Shown one piece after another: positions 40,520-53,789 of a stretch of DNA of 64,000 nucleotides. This DNA is from Rhabdornis inornatus (taxonomy: Eukaryota > Chordata > Aves > Passeriformes > Rhabdornithidae), in the NCBI GenBank assembly GCA_013397075.1, contig VWZS01008197.1, positions 1,580,996-1,644,995 of the forward strand, given 5' to 3'. The notes under the pieces are model-generated. The model was not told where the DNA came from. It ran no database searches and saw only the letters and a program-made list of their open reading frames with translations. Numbering within the stretch: the stretch's first letter is position 1; every line of letters begins with the position of its first letter. The position numbers were made by a program, and so were the translations under genes.

Positions 40520-40531
40520 TTTTTTTTTTTN

Positions 40532-40563
<32 letters not shown>
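40520..40563. repeat. Long poly-T tract containing an undetermined base
   Basis: Forty-four positions, all T except one N at 40531. The N marks an unresolved base or a collapsed homopolymer in the assembly, so the true length is uncertain. It could be the antisense A-tail of an unrecognised retrocopy, but no flanking duplication is visible. Confidence 0.85.
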
Positions 40564-40565
<2 letters not shown>

Positions 40566-43500
40566 TTAGCATTACAAGCAGCTTCTGTTACTTTAACTAA
40601 AGTATGCTGTTGATTTGCCTGTGAATTTTAGCAAACTGGACAGAATGCTCCTTCACATTATTGATGTCAGAGGCCCCAAAGGAAAAACTGGCATTTTTTC
40701 ACCCTTTTACATGGATTAGAGCTTAGGTCTTCCCAGCACAACCTGTTATGTACTGTTTACAATGTGCAAATCGCAAGTGGAAATCTGTGAAAAGCTTGCT
40801 GGTGCTTTTCTCAGCTTGGGCAGCATCTGATGCTCAGCCATGTCCTCCACTCCCTCTCAAGCAATTCTGTTTGCTCCAGGATCTCAGCATTTAGTGGCTG
40901 AGCAGCAGCCAATGTACTGTGCATGGAACCTAGTATTTCAGCGATCACAGGTTTTTTTTTTTTCTCTCTTACAACTGGATTTTAATAAAGGAAAATGGAG
41001 AAAATCCTTATGTCATCAAGTACAGCCCCCTGGTATTACAGGCACCCTTATGTAAACTGATGAAGCTCCCTGAAATCTGTAATATTTTTATGACCTTCAG
41101 AGATGGCAGCAGTGTATTTATTTATTTCCTTTCTTTTAAACACTGCATGAACTCTTCCTATCTTTTGCTATTGCCAGAGACTTAGCTCCACCCTGCAACA
41201 AATACAACAGAATTTAAGAAAAAAAAGTAACAAATGTACTAAAAACCAGCTGTCCCAAAGTTAACCAAATACGTTTTTGTGCTGAAAAAAAAACATCTAA
41301 TACCATGCTATATGAATATTTCTGGTAAAATATTAAAAAAATATACACCTCTAATCACAAACTTATATTGAAATACGATTTTTTTTATAAAAAATGTGCC
41401 ATTCTAAGGTGCAGTTACCACTATAATTAGTAATGGGGCTGAACAGCCAAAATTAATTCAAAGCATTTGTGAAGCTGAAGTAGGTCAAAGATTCCAAGAC
41501 TTGCCAAAAATCCAGTTTGATTTGACTCTATCTAATATGTGGAATTATCCCTAGTGAAACCAGAAGAAAAAGGATAAACAATACATTGCACAGCAGAGTG
41601 ATTCAGCATCAAAAGAAGACCCTAATGAGACACAATTATAAATTACATCCGGAAAATTCATCTCTCATGTAGAATTTAAATTTGAATGTATTGATGTTAT
41701 CTTGCACGACAAATCTACAAATTTGTTTAAGACCAGGGAACAGGAGTGGCAGAAGGTATTTCTGAACAAAGGCTAAATAAGAACATTGTTGGGGGGGAAA
41801 AGGAAGGACAATTGAAACGAAACATAGACTTTTTCTATGGGCAACAAAGAACTGATTATTATTGGCAGTAGCAAGTCAGATGTTCTTTAAATACATTGAA
41901 TGGAACATTAAGCTATATTTTCAGATCACACTTCTGTGTTGTTTAGAAAGCTGTCTGAAGTAAAGCAAACACCTGCTGTACTCATATTTGCAGAACAGCA
42001 GCTTTATTTGTGGTCTCATGAAATACCACATATCTTGCCGATGACGGAAAAATGCCCAAACTTCTTGCTCAAAGGCAAGCTGAAAAATAAGGACTTTGGA
42101 CCAGAAAATGTGCAATGAAATGGTTAGGTTCAAATTATGGCTTTAGCAAGCACATGCTCAGTTTTCAGTAAGTGGGATCTGCTCAGGCTTTTCTTAGCTG
42201 TGAGGTAATTAGTTACGTATTGTAGCCTTGTCCAAACAGACTGACCTGAGGAGTGCAAGGGTCCCAGACCTGGCACCTGACAGCAGGGGAAGGGGTGGTG
42301 CAGTGTGGGGAACAACATCTGCGCTGTGTATGCTTACCAAGACCAGCTTCAGAGACAAATCCAGAGGATCAAGCTCAATTTTTTGGCAAAGATTGTGATG
42401 CTGCATCAGGGAGAGGAAGACATTTGACCTGGTGGCTGTTACTGTCAATCTCTGGGCTTGGAAAAAACACAGCGTAGCAGCAGTAGCTGCAGCATCCTTT
42501 CCTTTGCTCTCAGTTTTTTGTTGTACTGCATCTCAGTCATTCGTGTGCCTGGGAAGTGATGGGAGCCTGAACATTTACAGCCACCTTTACCTGGTGCCCT
42601 CAATCCATCCAAAAGCAATAGTCAGGAGTGCAAGAGAGCATGCTGAACCATCTCATAGGAGCTCCAGTTCTGTCACTAATATCAAGCACTCCAGACATAT
42701 TTAATAACTAAGCTATAATAGCCTTACTTCTACGGTTCTAAAGCTGTGGAAACCACTTTAAAAAAAAAAATTGCATGAAAACAGGGACCAACAGCCAAAT
42801 TCAGACCATTGCAGCTCTTGAAATACCAGCTTCAGCTTTTATTGAGAAACACAGATATCTCACCCAGCAATCGGGCTGTATTTGTTTTGCAATTTGAGTG
42901 AGTCAGACACATAAATATTTGAGTTTTAATTCAATTGCCTCTCCTGCGGTCGATGAGTCACTACTACTCTGATATCTGAGGAGTCTCACTAGGGGAGGTC
43001 CTGGAAATGTGTTATGACTCCCAAGTGGGTTCCAGCCGGAAAGTCTGTGAGCTGTACTTTTAAAATGTATAAACTTATTTTCCTTTCAAACACTCAAAAT
43101 ATATGTAATGAAGTAGAATGTGTTTGCTTCCTGGACAGCAAACAATCTTGCAGCCAGAAAAAATGTTTACTTTGTAAACAGTGTTTTCTTCACAAAAAGC
43201 TGTTTTAGCAAGAGGTTCCATGATGAAAAACAGTTTAGGTCATAAAAGACCTAAAAGAAATAGAAAGTGTAATACTTTTCCTTCTCTCTAAACTCCTGAA
43301 ATTAACTTAGAAGAACTAACAGTCACTCTAATATGCTAAAAATACAGAACACACTTTATACAAATGGATGATGCAAGAGAATCTCAAAAAGCCTTTCCTC
43401 AAATAGGGGATATTATATTATATTAGGGATGAATATTTCCATACACAAGCTGCAAGGGAAGACTAATTACAAACTAAAAAGCTACATTCCATTGGCATAC

Positions 43501-46351
43501 ACTTTACAAATCAAGTGGGGAAGTCATCTGTGACTGAGAAATAGAAATAATTAATGGAAAGGTAAAAGAGGCGCACCCCATTTTTTCTATACAGCACTGT
43601 AAAATTCCCGTAACCTTCTTGAGCCACCTCACCACCACTTTGCACGGAATGGGCCATCCTTTACTCACTTCTGACAGTGCCTGGTTTGACTAAAACTGGA
43701 TATAATTTGGGGTCTGTACCAAAGAAGCAGGTAATCACTGAATTTAGTTTCTGCTCTGAATTCAGGAGAATATATTTATTTCATCCATGGGGGTACAGGT
43801 GAGAGAATAACCATGATGGAGCTCAACAGGTCCAAAGCAATGACAATGTCTAAGCAAAAGACAAATCTTCATGGCCCTTCCTGTCCTTGCAGCCCCTCAA
43901 ACTCCTGACCCTAGCTGAGAACCAAGCAACTACTCCACAGATAAAAAGTAAACCTGCTGCAGATGTCCTGACACAGACCAAACCCCTCAGGCTTCCAGCT
44001 GCACGTTACGGAGCCTGTGCAAATGAGCTCCCCATGGTCCATGTCTGACAGCTCCCAGTCCCCAGAAAGGTTCTTCTCACACCTCGCGGGGTGTGGCCCA
44101 AAGCAGCATAACTGCACATCTGTTAGCATGGAAATATTAGGTGTGAGCACAGGATTATTAAATCTTCCCCCACCAATAACCATCTGTTGTTATACCTGCT
44201 AACCAAACTCTGTATTTGTACATGAAATTCAAGGACATGCACATACATGCTTTATGTACTTGCCCCCCCCCAAAGAGGGACAAAGCCCTTTGGTTTGCAC
44301 TTCACTAATATTTTGAAACTAGGATTGGTGTTTACACAAAGTCCAGGCTATCACAGGTTGGTTTTGTGGCAGCTCAGATGGGTGTCACGATCTAATGCCA
44401 CATATTTATGGAAGCACTGTTTTCATTGCTCAGTAGTGATAACCCAGGAAACACCCAAACCTCCCCTGTTTTTACAGAATGCAAAAGTCCATTTTACTAT
44501 ACACGTAGCAAGCCTTGCACATTCTTCATTTTTCTTTTCCTCCTGCCAACCTGTATTAATGAGGTGGTAGATATAGGAAGGAAATTGCATACTGCCTACA
44601 CGTGTTATTTCAGAATAAGGATTCCAAGAAGAACTTGGAATAAAATGTCCCCCACATGCTTTAGTTTAAACTCATCTCTTTCTCTAATGGTTGTTAGATT
44701 GGCTTCTCTTTTTCACTTTGCAATAGGCATATCAATTTTCTGGATGCTACAGGACTTTTATATCATGTTTTGTTCCTAACTATTTCATCCACCTTCCATC
44801 AATTGCATTTTTCTGAGGTACTGACAGGGAGCAGCCGCTTTCCTGAACACAAGGAGAGGGAAATATACGCCATGGGTAATTTCATGGACAGGGAACGACA
44901 TCATGCCACCGGTGCCTAAAATTTAGCGGTTAACTGTGGGTGCTGCAGGGCTGCTTTTTATCACGAGTGTCAAATTTACAAGAATTTTACCACAGAATGT
45001 CTTTAATGTTGGTTACAGCTTTCAGTTCTGGAAAGTATCAGAGGGATGCAGGGCAATGTATCCCTCCCCATGTACAGGGATTTGTCTTTCAAAGCTGGAG
45101 CTATTATGCATGATGGGCTGTAGTTCACCAACAATCAAGATGTCACAGAACTACAAAGCATTTCTTTCCTTGCATGTCACATAAGTAAGATAAAATTGAA
45201 TTTTAAGCTAAATAATTAGTTTATTTTTTTTTTCTTTCACTAATTTAATGTTCAGATCTTGATGGTGACTTCTAACTAAAGAAATTAAGTTACATCATTT
45301 CATCAGTTGAGACCTATAAAATCTTGTCCGCCATGCTCATACAAGAAAACCCAAAACATTTGAGTTCAGATAATCACAACTATGCTACAATTGCCTCTAA
45401 AAATGTACTTTTATTCATTAGAAATACAGGTCTAGAGTATTATCATGCATGAATTAACCCTTTTCCAACAATAACTGCAGACATTGTCCCACTTAAAATA
45501 ACAAAGTAACTAGTTTATTAACTAAGCATCTAAATTAAAATGGTAGGAAAAAAGTATTTGAGCATGACTTATTAGCACTGTAGCAAGAGTAGGGATTTTA
45601 CATGCATTAATTTGGCAAGATTTGACATACAGTAGTTGTATTTTCCCAAAGGGAGAGCCAAAATCTGGCCAGATCTGTCATGGTTTTGTAAGTGTGCCAG
45701 ATACGACACAGAATAGATGTGATTAATTATCTGAAGAATTATACGTGTGTGTATTTCCATGAAACAGCCACAATCCCCCTTATACAAATTCCACCAACAG
45801 CCATCTTGCTGGGCATTCAGAGAAATCTCACAGAAGCAGTAAAGTTCTACCATATATTAAAACCCCAAAAAACCCCCAAACCCAAGCCAAAATGAAAAAG
45901 GAACAAAGAAAATATTTTAAAAAACCCACCAAAATTTACTGGCATTTATTTCTCATTATAGAGTGAGTAATTTTAAATTGCTTCCTCGTTCACTTTCTCT
46001 TTGTGTTCCAACATAAAACTATGCATAAGAAGCAGCTTGAATATTAGAACTCCAAGCAAAAATGCGTGTTTCAACAATTTATTAAGAAGGAAACATTTTA
46101 ATTGGAAACTGCTTCTTAAGTGCTTTTTTGAAAATCTCTCCTTTCCATACCAACTACAATAATTGAAAATACTTTCTCCCCCTATTTTTTGTTGTCTCTA
46201 GGAAAGGAATACAATAGCTTTCCAAACTGAGCTACATAAGTAATTGTCATAATAAGTCATGAAGATTACAGCAACAATTAAATAAGTTTAAAGATTATAT
46301 TTTAGTAGATTTGACACCTTAACACTGTATGTGTGTGTTTAGATACCTATA

Positions 46352-46366
46352 TACACACACACACAC
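46352..46366. repeat. (AC)n microsatellite
   Basis: A short (AC)7 run, preceded by GTGTGTGT at about 46331-46338, so the two can pair as a small imperfect inverted repeat. Confidence 0.8.
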
Positions 46367-46466
46367 AGTCTATATTGTTAGATGATAATTTCCAATTAAG
46401 CTTGAGTTACAGGAAAACAGTATTTTAGACATGTTATCCTGCAGCCTCAGTGTTACTGTGACTATA

Positions 46467-46540
46467 AAGGAATTCCAGAATTCCTTAGGCACAGTTCTGA
46501 TTTTTGTGCCTTGGGCAAGACATAAAACAATTGTTTTATG
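46467..46540. repeat. Cluster of three perfect inverted repeats
   Basis: Three self-complementary segments follow one another in 74 bases: AAGGAATTC-CA-GAATTCCTT (46467-46486), AGGCACA with an 11-base spacer to TGTGCCT (46487-46511), and the uninterrupted 20-bp palindrome CATAAAACAATTGTTTTATG (46521-46540). All were read directly from the sequence. The function is unknown. Confidence 0.85.
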
Positions 46541-47562
46541 GTCAATCAGTGAAGTCTTTAGAACGCCCTGCTGGGGAAACTGCTACTGCCATCTGTAGTG
46601 AAACTGTATAGGCATAACTAAAATGGAGCACAAGATATTCTTCCTTCATAAACTCAGACCTGCTGGAGAAATTCCTGTGAACAGCCACCTGCTCCTACAA
46701 GCCATTTGTTCCATTTGTAAAATAGATGTTAGCTCCATTTTAATTTCTAAACAAGAAATTCATGACGTTGGCTGAATTGCGGAAATCACGAATGTTCCTA
46801 CACTTCAAAATAATAACACATCATTTAGTTGTCATCTATCTTAGAGGGTACCATAGAAACATTCAAACTTCAAGACACAAGAACACAAGACAAAAGGATA
46901 TTAGAGAGATTCTGTTGATATTTTTTGACCCACACACTGTAAAGGAGCCCATATCCAACCTCCCTGGTCATCTCATACCCTTTGAAGACATAAGAACAGC
47001 CAGCAGCCACAGCAGACATGAAGGTTTATCCTTAGCTGTTGCAGACGGATCAACCACTAAAGTTTGGCATTTTCCCCCTGGGGAATGACATCATCAGACT
47101 GCCTTGAGAAACCACCAGTTGTTTCCATCAGGCAGTGTGAGCCTGCCACTTTGGACCTGCACTTCAGCTGTCTCTGTGCTGAGCTGCATCCCTACAGCTC
47201 CTCTCATAAAGTGCTGGAGTTGTGCTCTGAAGTGGAAAAGCAAAACACACTTGAAACAGGTAAATTGCATAAGTTACATTTAGTTTTGCTGCCTTCTGGA
47301 TGTGCAACAAATGTCAGAGAACGTCTGGGAATGTTAAGTGGGAATTTTCTGGCTAAGTACTACAGTCAGCATGTAAAGTGAATCTGCATTGAGGTAGGGG
47401 AATTATGGAGGAGAAAGGAGCAGGATAATGTGTAGTTCATATCTGCAATGGCAATCCTCATCTGCTGTGGAGTTCTTCTGGGATTGTGGGTCAAAAGTGA
47501 AATCTAACTCTTCCAACCACTCCCAAACGCATCACAGGACCTGGAAACGTTGTTGGGCCTGA

Positions 47563-47622
47563 GAGTGCCAAGTCTTGGCACTCACACCTTAGGCCAGTGT
47601 GCCAATGGCACTTCAGTGCCAA
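47563..47622. repeat. Inverted-repeat cluster built from TGCCA/TGGCA half-sites
   Basis: GAGTGCCAA-GTC-TTGGCACTC (47563-47583) is a perfect 9-bp stem; GTGCCA-A-TGGCAC (47599-47611) is a 6-bp palindrome; AGTGCCAA follows at 47615-47622. All share TGCCA/TGGCA, the half-site recognised by nuclear factor I proteins, but the spacing differs from the canonical TTGGC-N5-GCCAA. Confidence 0.7.
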
Positions 47623-48380
47623 CATGGAAACAAAGATCATGACCTTTTTTGTCCCTAGTCAAATGAAAGTGAAATTCCCCATTACGTGATAGCCAAACCC
47701 AATAAACAGAATCTTAACAAAGAGCCAACGCTAAATGCAAAACTGTTCCCTCACTTCATTCAGACTCTAAGATACAAATGTCCCTTTTTGTCCAGTTTCT
47801 GCACAGTTACACTCCTCTAATGCCTAGAATTAACACTGTAAAATCACTATTCATCTTGTAGTATGTTCCCAGGAGCTGATCCCAAACAAAAGATTAAAGA
47901 TCTCTTATGAAGGATGAAGGATGTCTAGGTATTTTGTACTGATATGTCACTGCTTTCAAAGTGGTGGAACTAAAAAGATGGAAGGTGGAAATCAATTTCA
48001 AAACTTTTCTCGCCAAAATACACTTACTAAATCATAGGTATTAATTCAACAGTACATTTTTGAGAATGTGATCTGATGCAATAGATGGATTTCATGCTAG
48101 AAATATGTTATATGTGTTTGATGTCCATGTTGTGAAATGTGTTGGCTGTGTCCTTCCTGTCACTCAAACAGGAAAATACCCTTTTAAAACCTTTTTCCAC
48201 TTCTGTTATATTTATTGTGTACTCTCAACAAGGAGGCGTACACTCAGTCCCATCTAGTTACCAAATCACATTCATCAGATTATTTTTAAAGTAGTAACAA
48301 TGTCATTTTATTAAATTAAATAGTACATAGTTTATATCTTCAGAACTAACTTTTTAAACCCTGAAATATTGTTCTTGTTT

Positions 48381-48416
48381 CAGTGCCTAGATGTCTGGAA
48401 TTACTTCTAGGCACTG
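48381..48416. repeat. Perfect 11-bp hairpin with 14-base loop
   Basis: CAGTGCCTAGA (48381-48391) is exactly complementary to TCTAGGCACTG (48406-48416). The stem does not extend appreciably outwards, so it is shorter than a microRNA precursor; its role, if any, is unknown. Confidence 0.8.
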
Positions 48417-51400
48417 GTCTGAATACTTGAAAAAAAACCAGAGAGGTGACTTAGCAGACCATATTTAGACAACACGTAACAACTTCTAGAAAGATCTTTC
48501 TATATTGAGACTACTTGTAGTGAGCATCCTTATCACTGCTGTAAAAGACATTAAATCATGCCCTTTGGGGGTTTGGATCATTTGTACTTGTAAGAAACAT
48601 CACATGTACTTTCATGTATGGTAGCACAAATAGGAAATTTGGTACAGCTGCCTTGGGAAGAGCTGGCAGGCAGGACCTCACTGGAGCTGAGTAGCTGCAG
48701 ATGCCAAGACTAAAGTAGGTTTCTAAAATCCCCCTTCTTCCTCCCCTTTTAATAAATTACCTCTGGTTTTCTCTGTTCAAACACTCTGCAATTGAAGAAA
48801 ACTTGAAGGCAGAAAGGATGAGAAACAACTGAGGAAAAATTCTAAGGCCATCTTGTCCTCAAGAGAAAAGAGTGAAACTTTAGGGTTAGAGCCTTGGACT
48901 GATGAAATTCAGAATTAAGACACAGACTTCCTGTTTGACCTTGAAGAAAATCACTTAGCTTCTGAATCAGATCTTAAAGTGGGAGTATTGACACATTCTC
49001 CTTCATTATCGATAAGGCCTGAAAGTCTGTCAGATATCCTGGGAACAGAAACTGTTAAAGTACATTAACATCAGTGTGACTCCTCTGAAATGGATGACTT
49101 CAAATGGATCCCCACTTTACTCACTGAGGCTTTACTTTTAAATAAATATATAAGTACATACATACATCTCTTTATTAAAAAATGCTTTCATCAGGTTCAT
49201 GCTTATGAATTTCCCTAAAACTCTCTCCGAAGATTATTGTTGCAAATCAAAGTACGAATTGTCTCCTGTATTTTTTTTTCCTCTCTACCCTTACCTTCTG
49301 AGAGGTCACATTAACTGTCACTTACATGCACAATTCTAGTTATGTTTTGTTTATGGCTTTTCAGCAGCTCTGTAATCCTAGAGGATGAAAATATTTTCCA
49401 TTTGCCACAGTGACACGTGCTGCAGAGAAGAAATACGAACAGCTGCAGACTTCCCTAACGGTGGGGTCAGATAACATACTCTTCAGGATTTCAGGTTATC
49501 TTTTTTCCTTAAAGGAAAAAGCAGATTGTCTGGTTCATGAGTGACTACATTGGGACTATCATCCTCTGGATCAGAAGCATGGGCTCACTGGTACAGACTC
49601 AGCCTATTTTAATCATCTTCTCCTGACCCAAACTTGCTGGTTTTAAATTAGCCATATGAGCTGTATGTGAGTACTTTGCAGTTAAACAAACCCTTCAGAA
49701 GAAAAAGCAGCATGCAAGTCAATGAAACTGAGGTGGTGAGTTCCCATTCCCTTACTGGAGAACTTTCAGTATTTGTCAGTGATATATTAGGTTCATAAAA
49801 AATAAAATATCATTATTTAGGATGTTTACTTTAGCTTGGCTCCGAGAGGCATTTGTGACCTTACAGAAGTACTTCATTGGAGGTCATTATTTAGACTAAA
49901 TTACAGATACAGAAAACAAAGAGCTCTATTCATAACAACTAAGACAGCAAAGTATTCACAGGAGAAATAAGCAAGAATTTCAGAACGTAGACTAAATAAA
50001 GGTCCCAATCTAGGAAAGTAACCCTGTAAAGCTAACTCTTTAAGCATATAATTATTTTCTTTCTAGGTTTATACCGCACAACTTTAAAAACACTTGAAAA
50101 TAATTTCTTTGGTTGAAGACTAGAATTCCTCTCAGGTTCCTTGTTTACACATAGGATACACTTTTTTAGAAAACAAAAATCCCCACTACAGCTATCAAGA
50201 ACATCTTATTCATGGCTCAGGCTTACAGTTATTCTTACCCAGTGGCTAGAAGCACACGGGTCAGAAAGGGATGCAGCTTGCAGACAGGCAACAGGAATTC
50301 ATTGAATCAACAATTAATGAGTAAACCAAAAGAGGGAAGTTTGTATTCCCAGGATACGCTGTAAAACCTTGAGATCTGAATGAGCAGATCAGTTTTTAAT
50401 GAATAATTCATCTTCCTATCTTTTTAGCAATCAGTCCTACTGAAAATATTGAGTAAAAAGAACAAGAATTATTAGGACAAGGACACTGTTCTGTTTTGTC
50501 ATGCAAGATACATCAGTCTTTCCTGAGGAATACATAAGCATTATTTACCTCAGGTGATCTCAGAAATATGAATGCATTTCAAGGTACCTGCAAACAGTTT
50601 CCAGACCAATGAGACAAGTGGAACAAAAATATTGAGAAGAGAATTGCTAAAGGTCAGAACCTATGCAAAGACAATGAACTTTGACTGACTTAATTTCCCT
50701 TTATGGAAGCTGTGAAGAGTGGGTCAGTGGCTGGAGAGGCCCTGGAGACTGGTTTGTCAGTGAATATCAAGTCTAAGAAAAGTTTGGTATGGGATCTTTT
50801 CTGAGAGTCACCTTAAGTAAATACTCACTGATCATCATTAGCTTCCTCTTATATGAAATGGGAATTCCTATTAGGGCTGTGTAGTCTTATACAAACTGAT
50901 CTGGTAATGAAAAATTGAATCTGTAAATTTCACATTTGTTCTTGAAGTCATAAAAGAATAACAAAAGTTCTCACTGAGAACCAAGCTAGCTTTGGATTAA
51001 ACAAACTTTGCCATTAAAATATTACCCTGAATGACTTTCAATAAATACCATTTTTAGTAAACACCAGTGATTTACAAATGGAATATTTTAGCTTGTTCTG
51101 AAGTTGCTTCCTTTTCCATTCCTTCCAATTTTGTATGCCTTTATAAAGGGAAGGCTTTGTATAGAGATGTTTATTAAACAATTGTTATACATCCTGCACC
51201 AAAGGGCTTACAAAGCTTTGGAGATATTTGTGGTATTGTGCTAATAATTGGTGAGCCATGATAGCAGGAATAAACCACTTTCTAAAGGACATCCTTGGAA
51301 ACCCAACTCTCTTTCCATCCTTGTTGAATGCAGGGGTAGAAAAACATTGCAAAGAGAGAGGAAATAGTTTTCACTTTTACAGACATGGTAAAATGAAACC

Positions 51401-52653
51401 TATGTAATGCTTATGGGACACACCTTTCTGCATCTAAATTTGTTATTTTTTAGTCTTCATACTATATAAAGACCTTTGTCTTACCAATGTGATCTAGTCC
51501 TTCCTCCTTCCAAGTTAAAGAACAAAGTTGATTCAATTTAAATGAAGTTAATTTTCTTTAAAATCACCAATATTTTTTTCTGTCACAGCAGGTTTAAAGA
51601 GAAGAAAGTTTTCTCTATTCTCCTATAAGTTATACTAATATATTTTGCTATATTATTTGTAGTCATTAAAGCACATCTCCTGATCCTGCTGGATTTTTGT
51701 GTGTGATCACCATTTTTACACTGGAGTTATATTGAGCCTGTAAAGAAGGAAAGATCTCATTTTCCAGAAGGAATGCTAACAGAAAATCGAAAAACCTCTT
51801 GTTTTTTTTTGCTTTGAAGGGAAAGAGGAAAAATCTTTGCAACAGCTGCATGGAGCCAAGAATGTACTCTGCCCTGTATGTTCTTCACCTAAAACAGAGT
51901 TGTTTTGTTCTTAAGAAGTCCCTTTGCCATTGTTTTGGGGATTCAATGATTCACATTTACCAATTGGCTTGGTTGTAGCAGAGGAAACCCTGACTTCTCT
52001 TACAAGTATTTACAAAGCTGTAAATCCTCATTCCATGCAATCATCACAGCAAACACATGTATATAGATACTAAAAAAATAAACCCTCAAAGTTCTTTGAA
52101 AAAAACACTTACAGTCATTAATAACAGAAATGCTTGCAGTGCAATATACTGGAGTACAAGTAATAAGGAATTTAATGCATTTGCAACAAAATATTTATAT
52201 ATTAAAATTCCATTTGAAACTGTCTGAGATACCATTAACTTTTGGATTGCTTTTGCTGTACCTGGGCATTTTCTGAAAGTTTATCATTCAGCATTCTTAA
52301 AATGAAGGAATCTTTTTCCACCCCAAACAAATAAAAATTCAAACCAACCCTTCGCAATTACACTGTTCTGATGTATGAAAACATCAGATCTGAAAGAAAA
52401 ATTGCATTAAAGAAATAGACTCCTATGCATACAGGAACATGAGAAGCTGAAAAGCACAGAACTCATTTAAGCACAGTTTCACTCTACAGCTAAAGTGTAT
52501 GACAAGTATCTTAAAAAACTTTAATCCTAGCTGCAGTTATTCCTCTGCCCTGTGGAATATGAATTATCAAAACACACAACATTAATTTTAACCATGTTTT
52601 ACCCTCTTTTTCAAGGAGCAACAAAGATTTCTATTTGCTGGTGCGTAGAACTA
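48417..52653. other. Gene-free AT-rich stretch
   Basis: No exon, RNA gene or transposon recognised. Only minor simple repeats (for example the AAATATATAAGTACATACATACAT stretch split around 49143-49165) and chance short frames are visible. Confidence 0.5.
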
Positions 52654-52713
52654 CTGAATGCAGATCCCAATTTCTGAATGCAGATCCCAATTTCTGAATG
52701 CAGATCCCAATTT
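52654..52713 (+). repeat. Minisatellite, three perfect copies of a 20-bp unit
   Basis: CTGAATGCAGATCCCAATTT is repeated three times head to tail with no mismatch (52654-52673, 52674-52693, 52694-52713). Perfect identity implies a recent expansion and probable length variation between individuals. Confidence 0.95.
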
Positions 52714-53789
52714 CCAGATTTCACTGTATCTATTGTACAAGCTAACAGGATTAGCTAGTATTAGCCCAGCATCCACAGGAAGCGTGATGCACAGTAAGAG
52801 CTGAGGAATTCTCTAGGGAGGCAAAAGGTCCAAGTTGAGGCATGCATGATTTCAAAGCAAATCTTGGCACAAATTAACTGCCTGACCTGCAAGATGAACA
52901 AATATATCATTTAATTAATTGCCCAGCTTTTTGGAGCCACACTGTTCATTTTTTTTATAAGTGTAAGATAATATACTGCTACCAGTTTTTATGGAGACAA
53001 TGAAAGAAATCACACATTAAATTGCCTGGTGATGAATTAGGACTGCATTTCACATTGCCCTCCGTCTCTCTCATCAACTCTGCTGATGTGAGATAAATAT
53101 TTATGTAACTTAATATTGATGCAAAAATGAAGCAGCTCTGATAATATAGAAGTACTTCTGGTTCTTACAGATGTTCCTTTTTTTTTTTAAATCTCCTTGA
53201 AAATAAGGGTAGAAAAACAAACCTAGAAAGAAAAGATTTAAAAACCCTCGATTAGGCCCGGTGTGAAATAGCCAAATAATTATATTCTATAAATAGTTTC
53301 TGTCACTTTAGGACTCCAGCAAATATAATCTAGGCTGACATCTGTACAGTCTAGAGCCTGCAAGTCAGAACAAGAAACAAGCCTTTTTCTCCCCACATAA
53401 GTCAATTAAAGGAATTTTACTTTTTTTTTTTTTCTCCTATAGATGCACACACACGTTTCTAATCATTTCTTTAACTGGTATCTACTTAGAAGCAGAAACA
53501 TGTTTTCTTTGGGTTAGTGGCACACAATGCATTTGACAATCTATTCTTTAACTTACAGCACACACAAGGAAGCACATATGCTTTGATAATTATAGATAGT
53601 AGCTTATAAAATGATGACCAAAGGAAAAAAAAAACCCCAAACTTAGAAAATGACAATTTCTTGTCCAATTTCTTGTTTCTTCATGGAGTAAGTTTACAAA
53701 CAGAAGACCTCCTTTACTGAGCTCTTACGACTTTTATTTTGACAAAATAGGTAGATGTTTGTTAGCTGACTGGACAATTTTAGAGCACT
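52714..53789. other. Gene-free AT-rich stretch
   Basis: Nothing recognised apart from short T runs (53181-53190 and 53421-53433 regions) and a small ACACACAC run near 53446-53455. Confidence 0.5.

Larger units (their letters stand above)
30321..46466. other. Gene-free AT-rich stretch
   Basis: No exon recognised. Contents are a perfect 13-bp hairpin (32953-32982), a short CR1-like match (33975-33992), an A-rich tract (37209-37302), an octamer-like palindrome (39473-39484), a poly-T tract with an ambiguous base (40520-40563), a moderately GC-rich patch near 42240-42600, and (AC)n at about 46352-46366. Frames such as 44408-44779 (123 residues) have no family signature. Confidence 0.5.

Noticed and set aside
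44088..44106. CACACC-TCGCGG-GGTGTG-like mini hairpin
   Set aside because: Six-base arms are common in 64 kb; no supporting context.
44408..44779. 123-residue plus-strand frame ending in a hydrophobic segment
   Set aside because: Looked briefly like a membrane protein tail, but there is no motif, no supporting neighbour exon and T-rich DNA explains the hydrophobicity.
46762..47381. Adjacent 108- and 105-residue plus-strand frames
   Set aside because: In different frames, without recognisable domains; likely chance openness in a slightly GC-richer patch.
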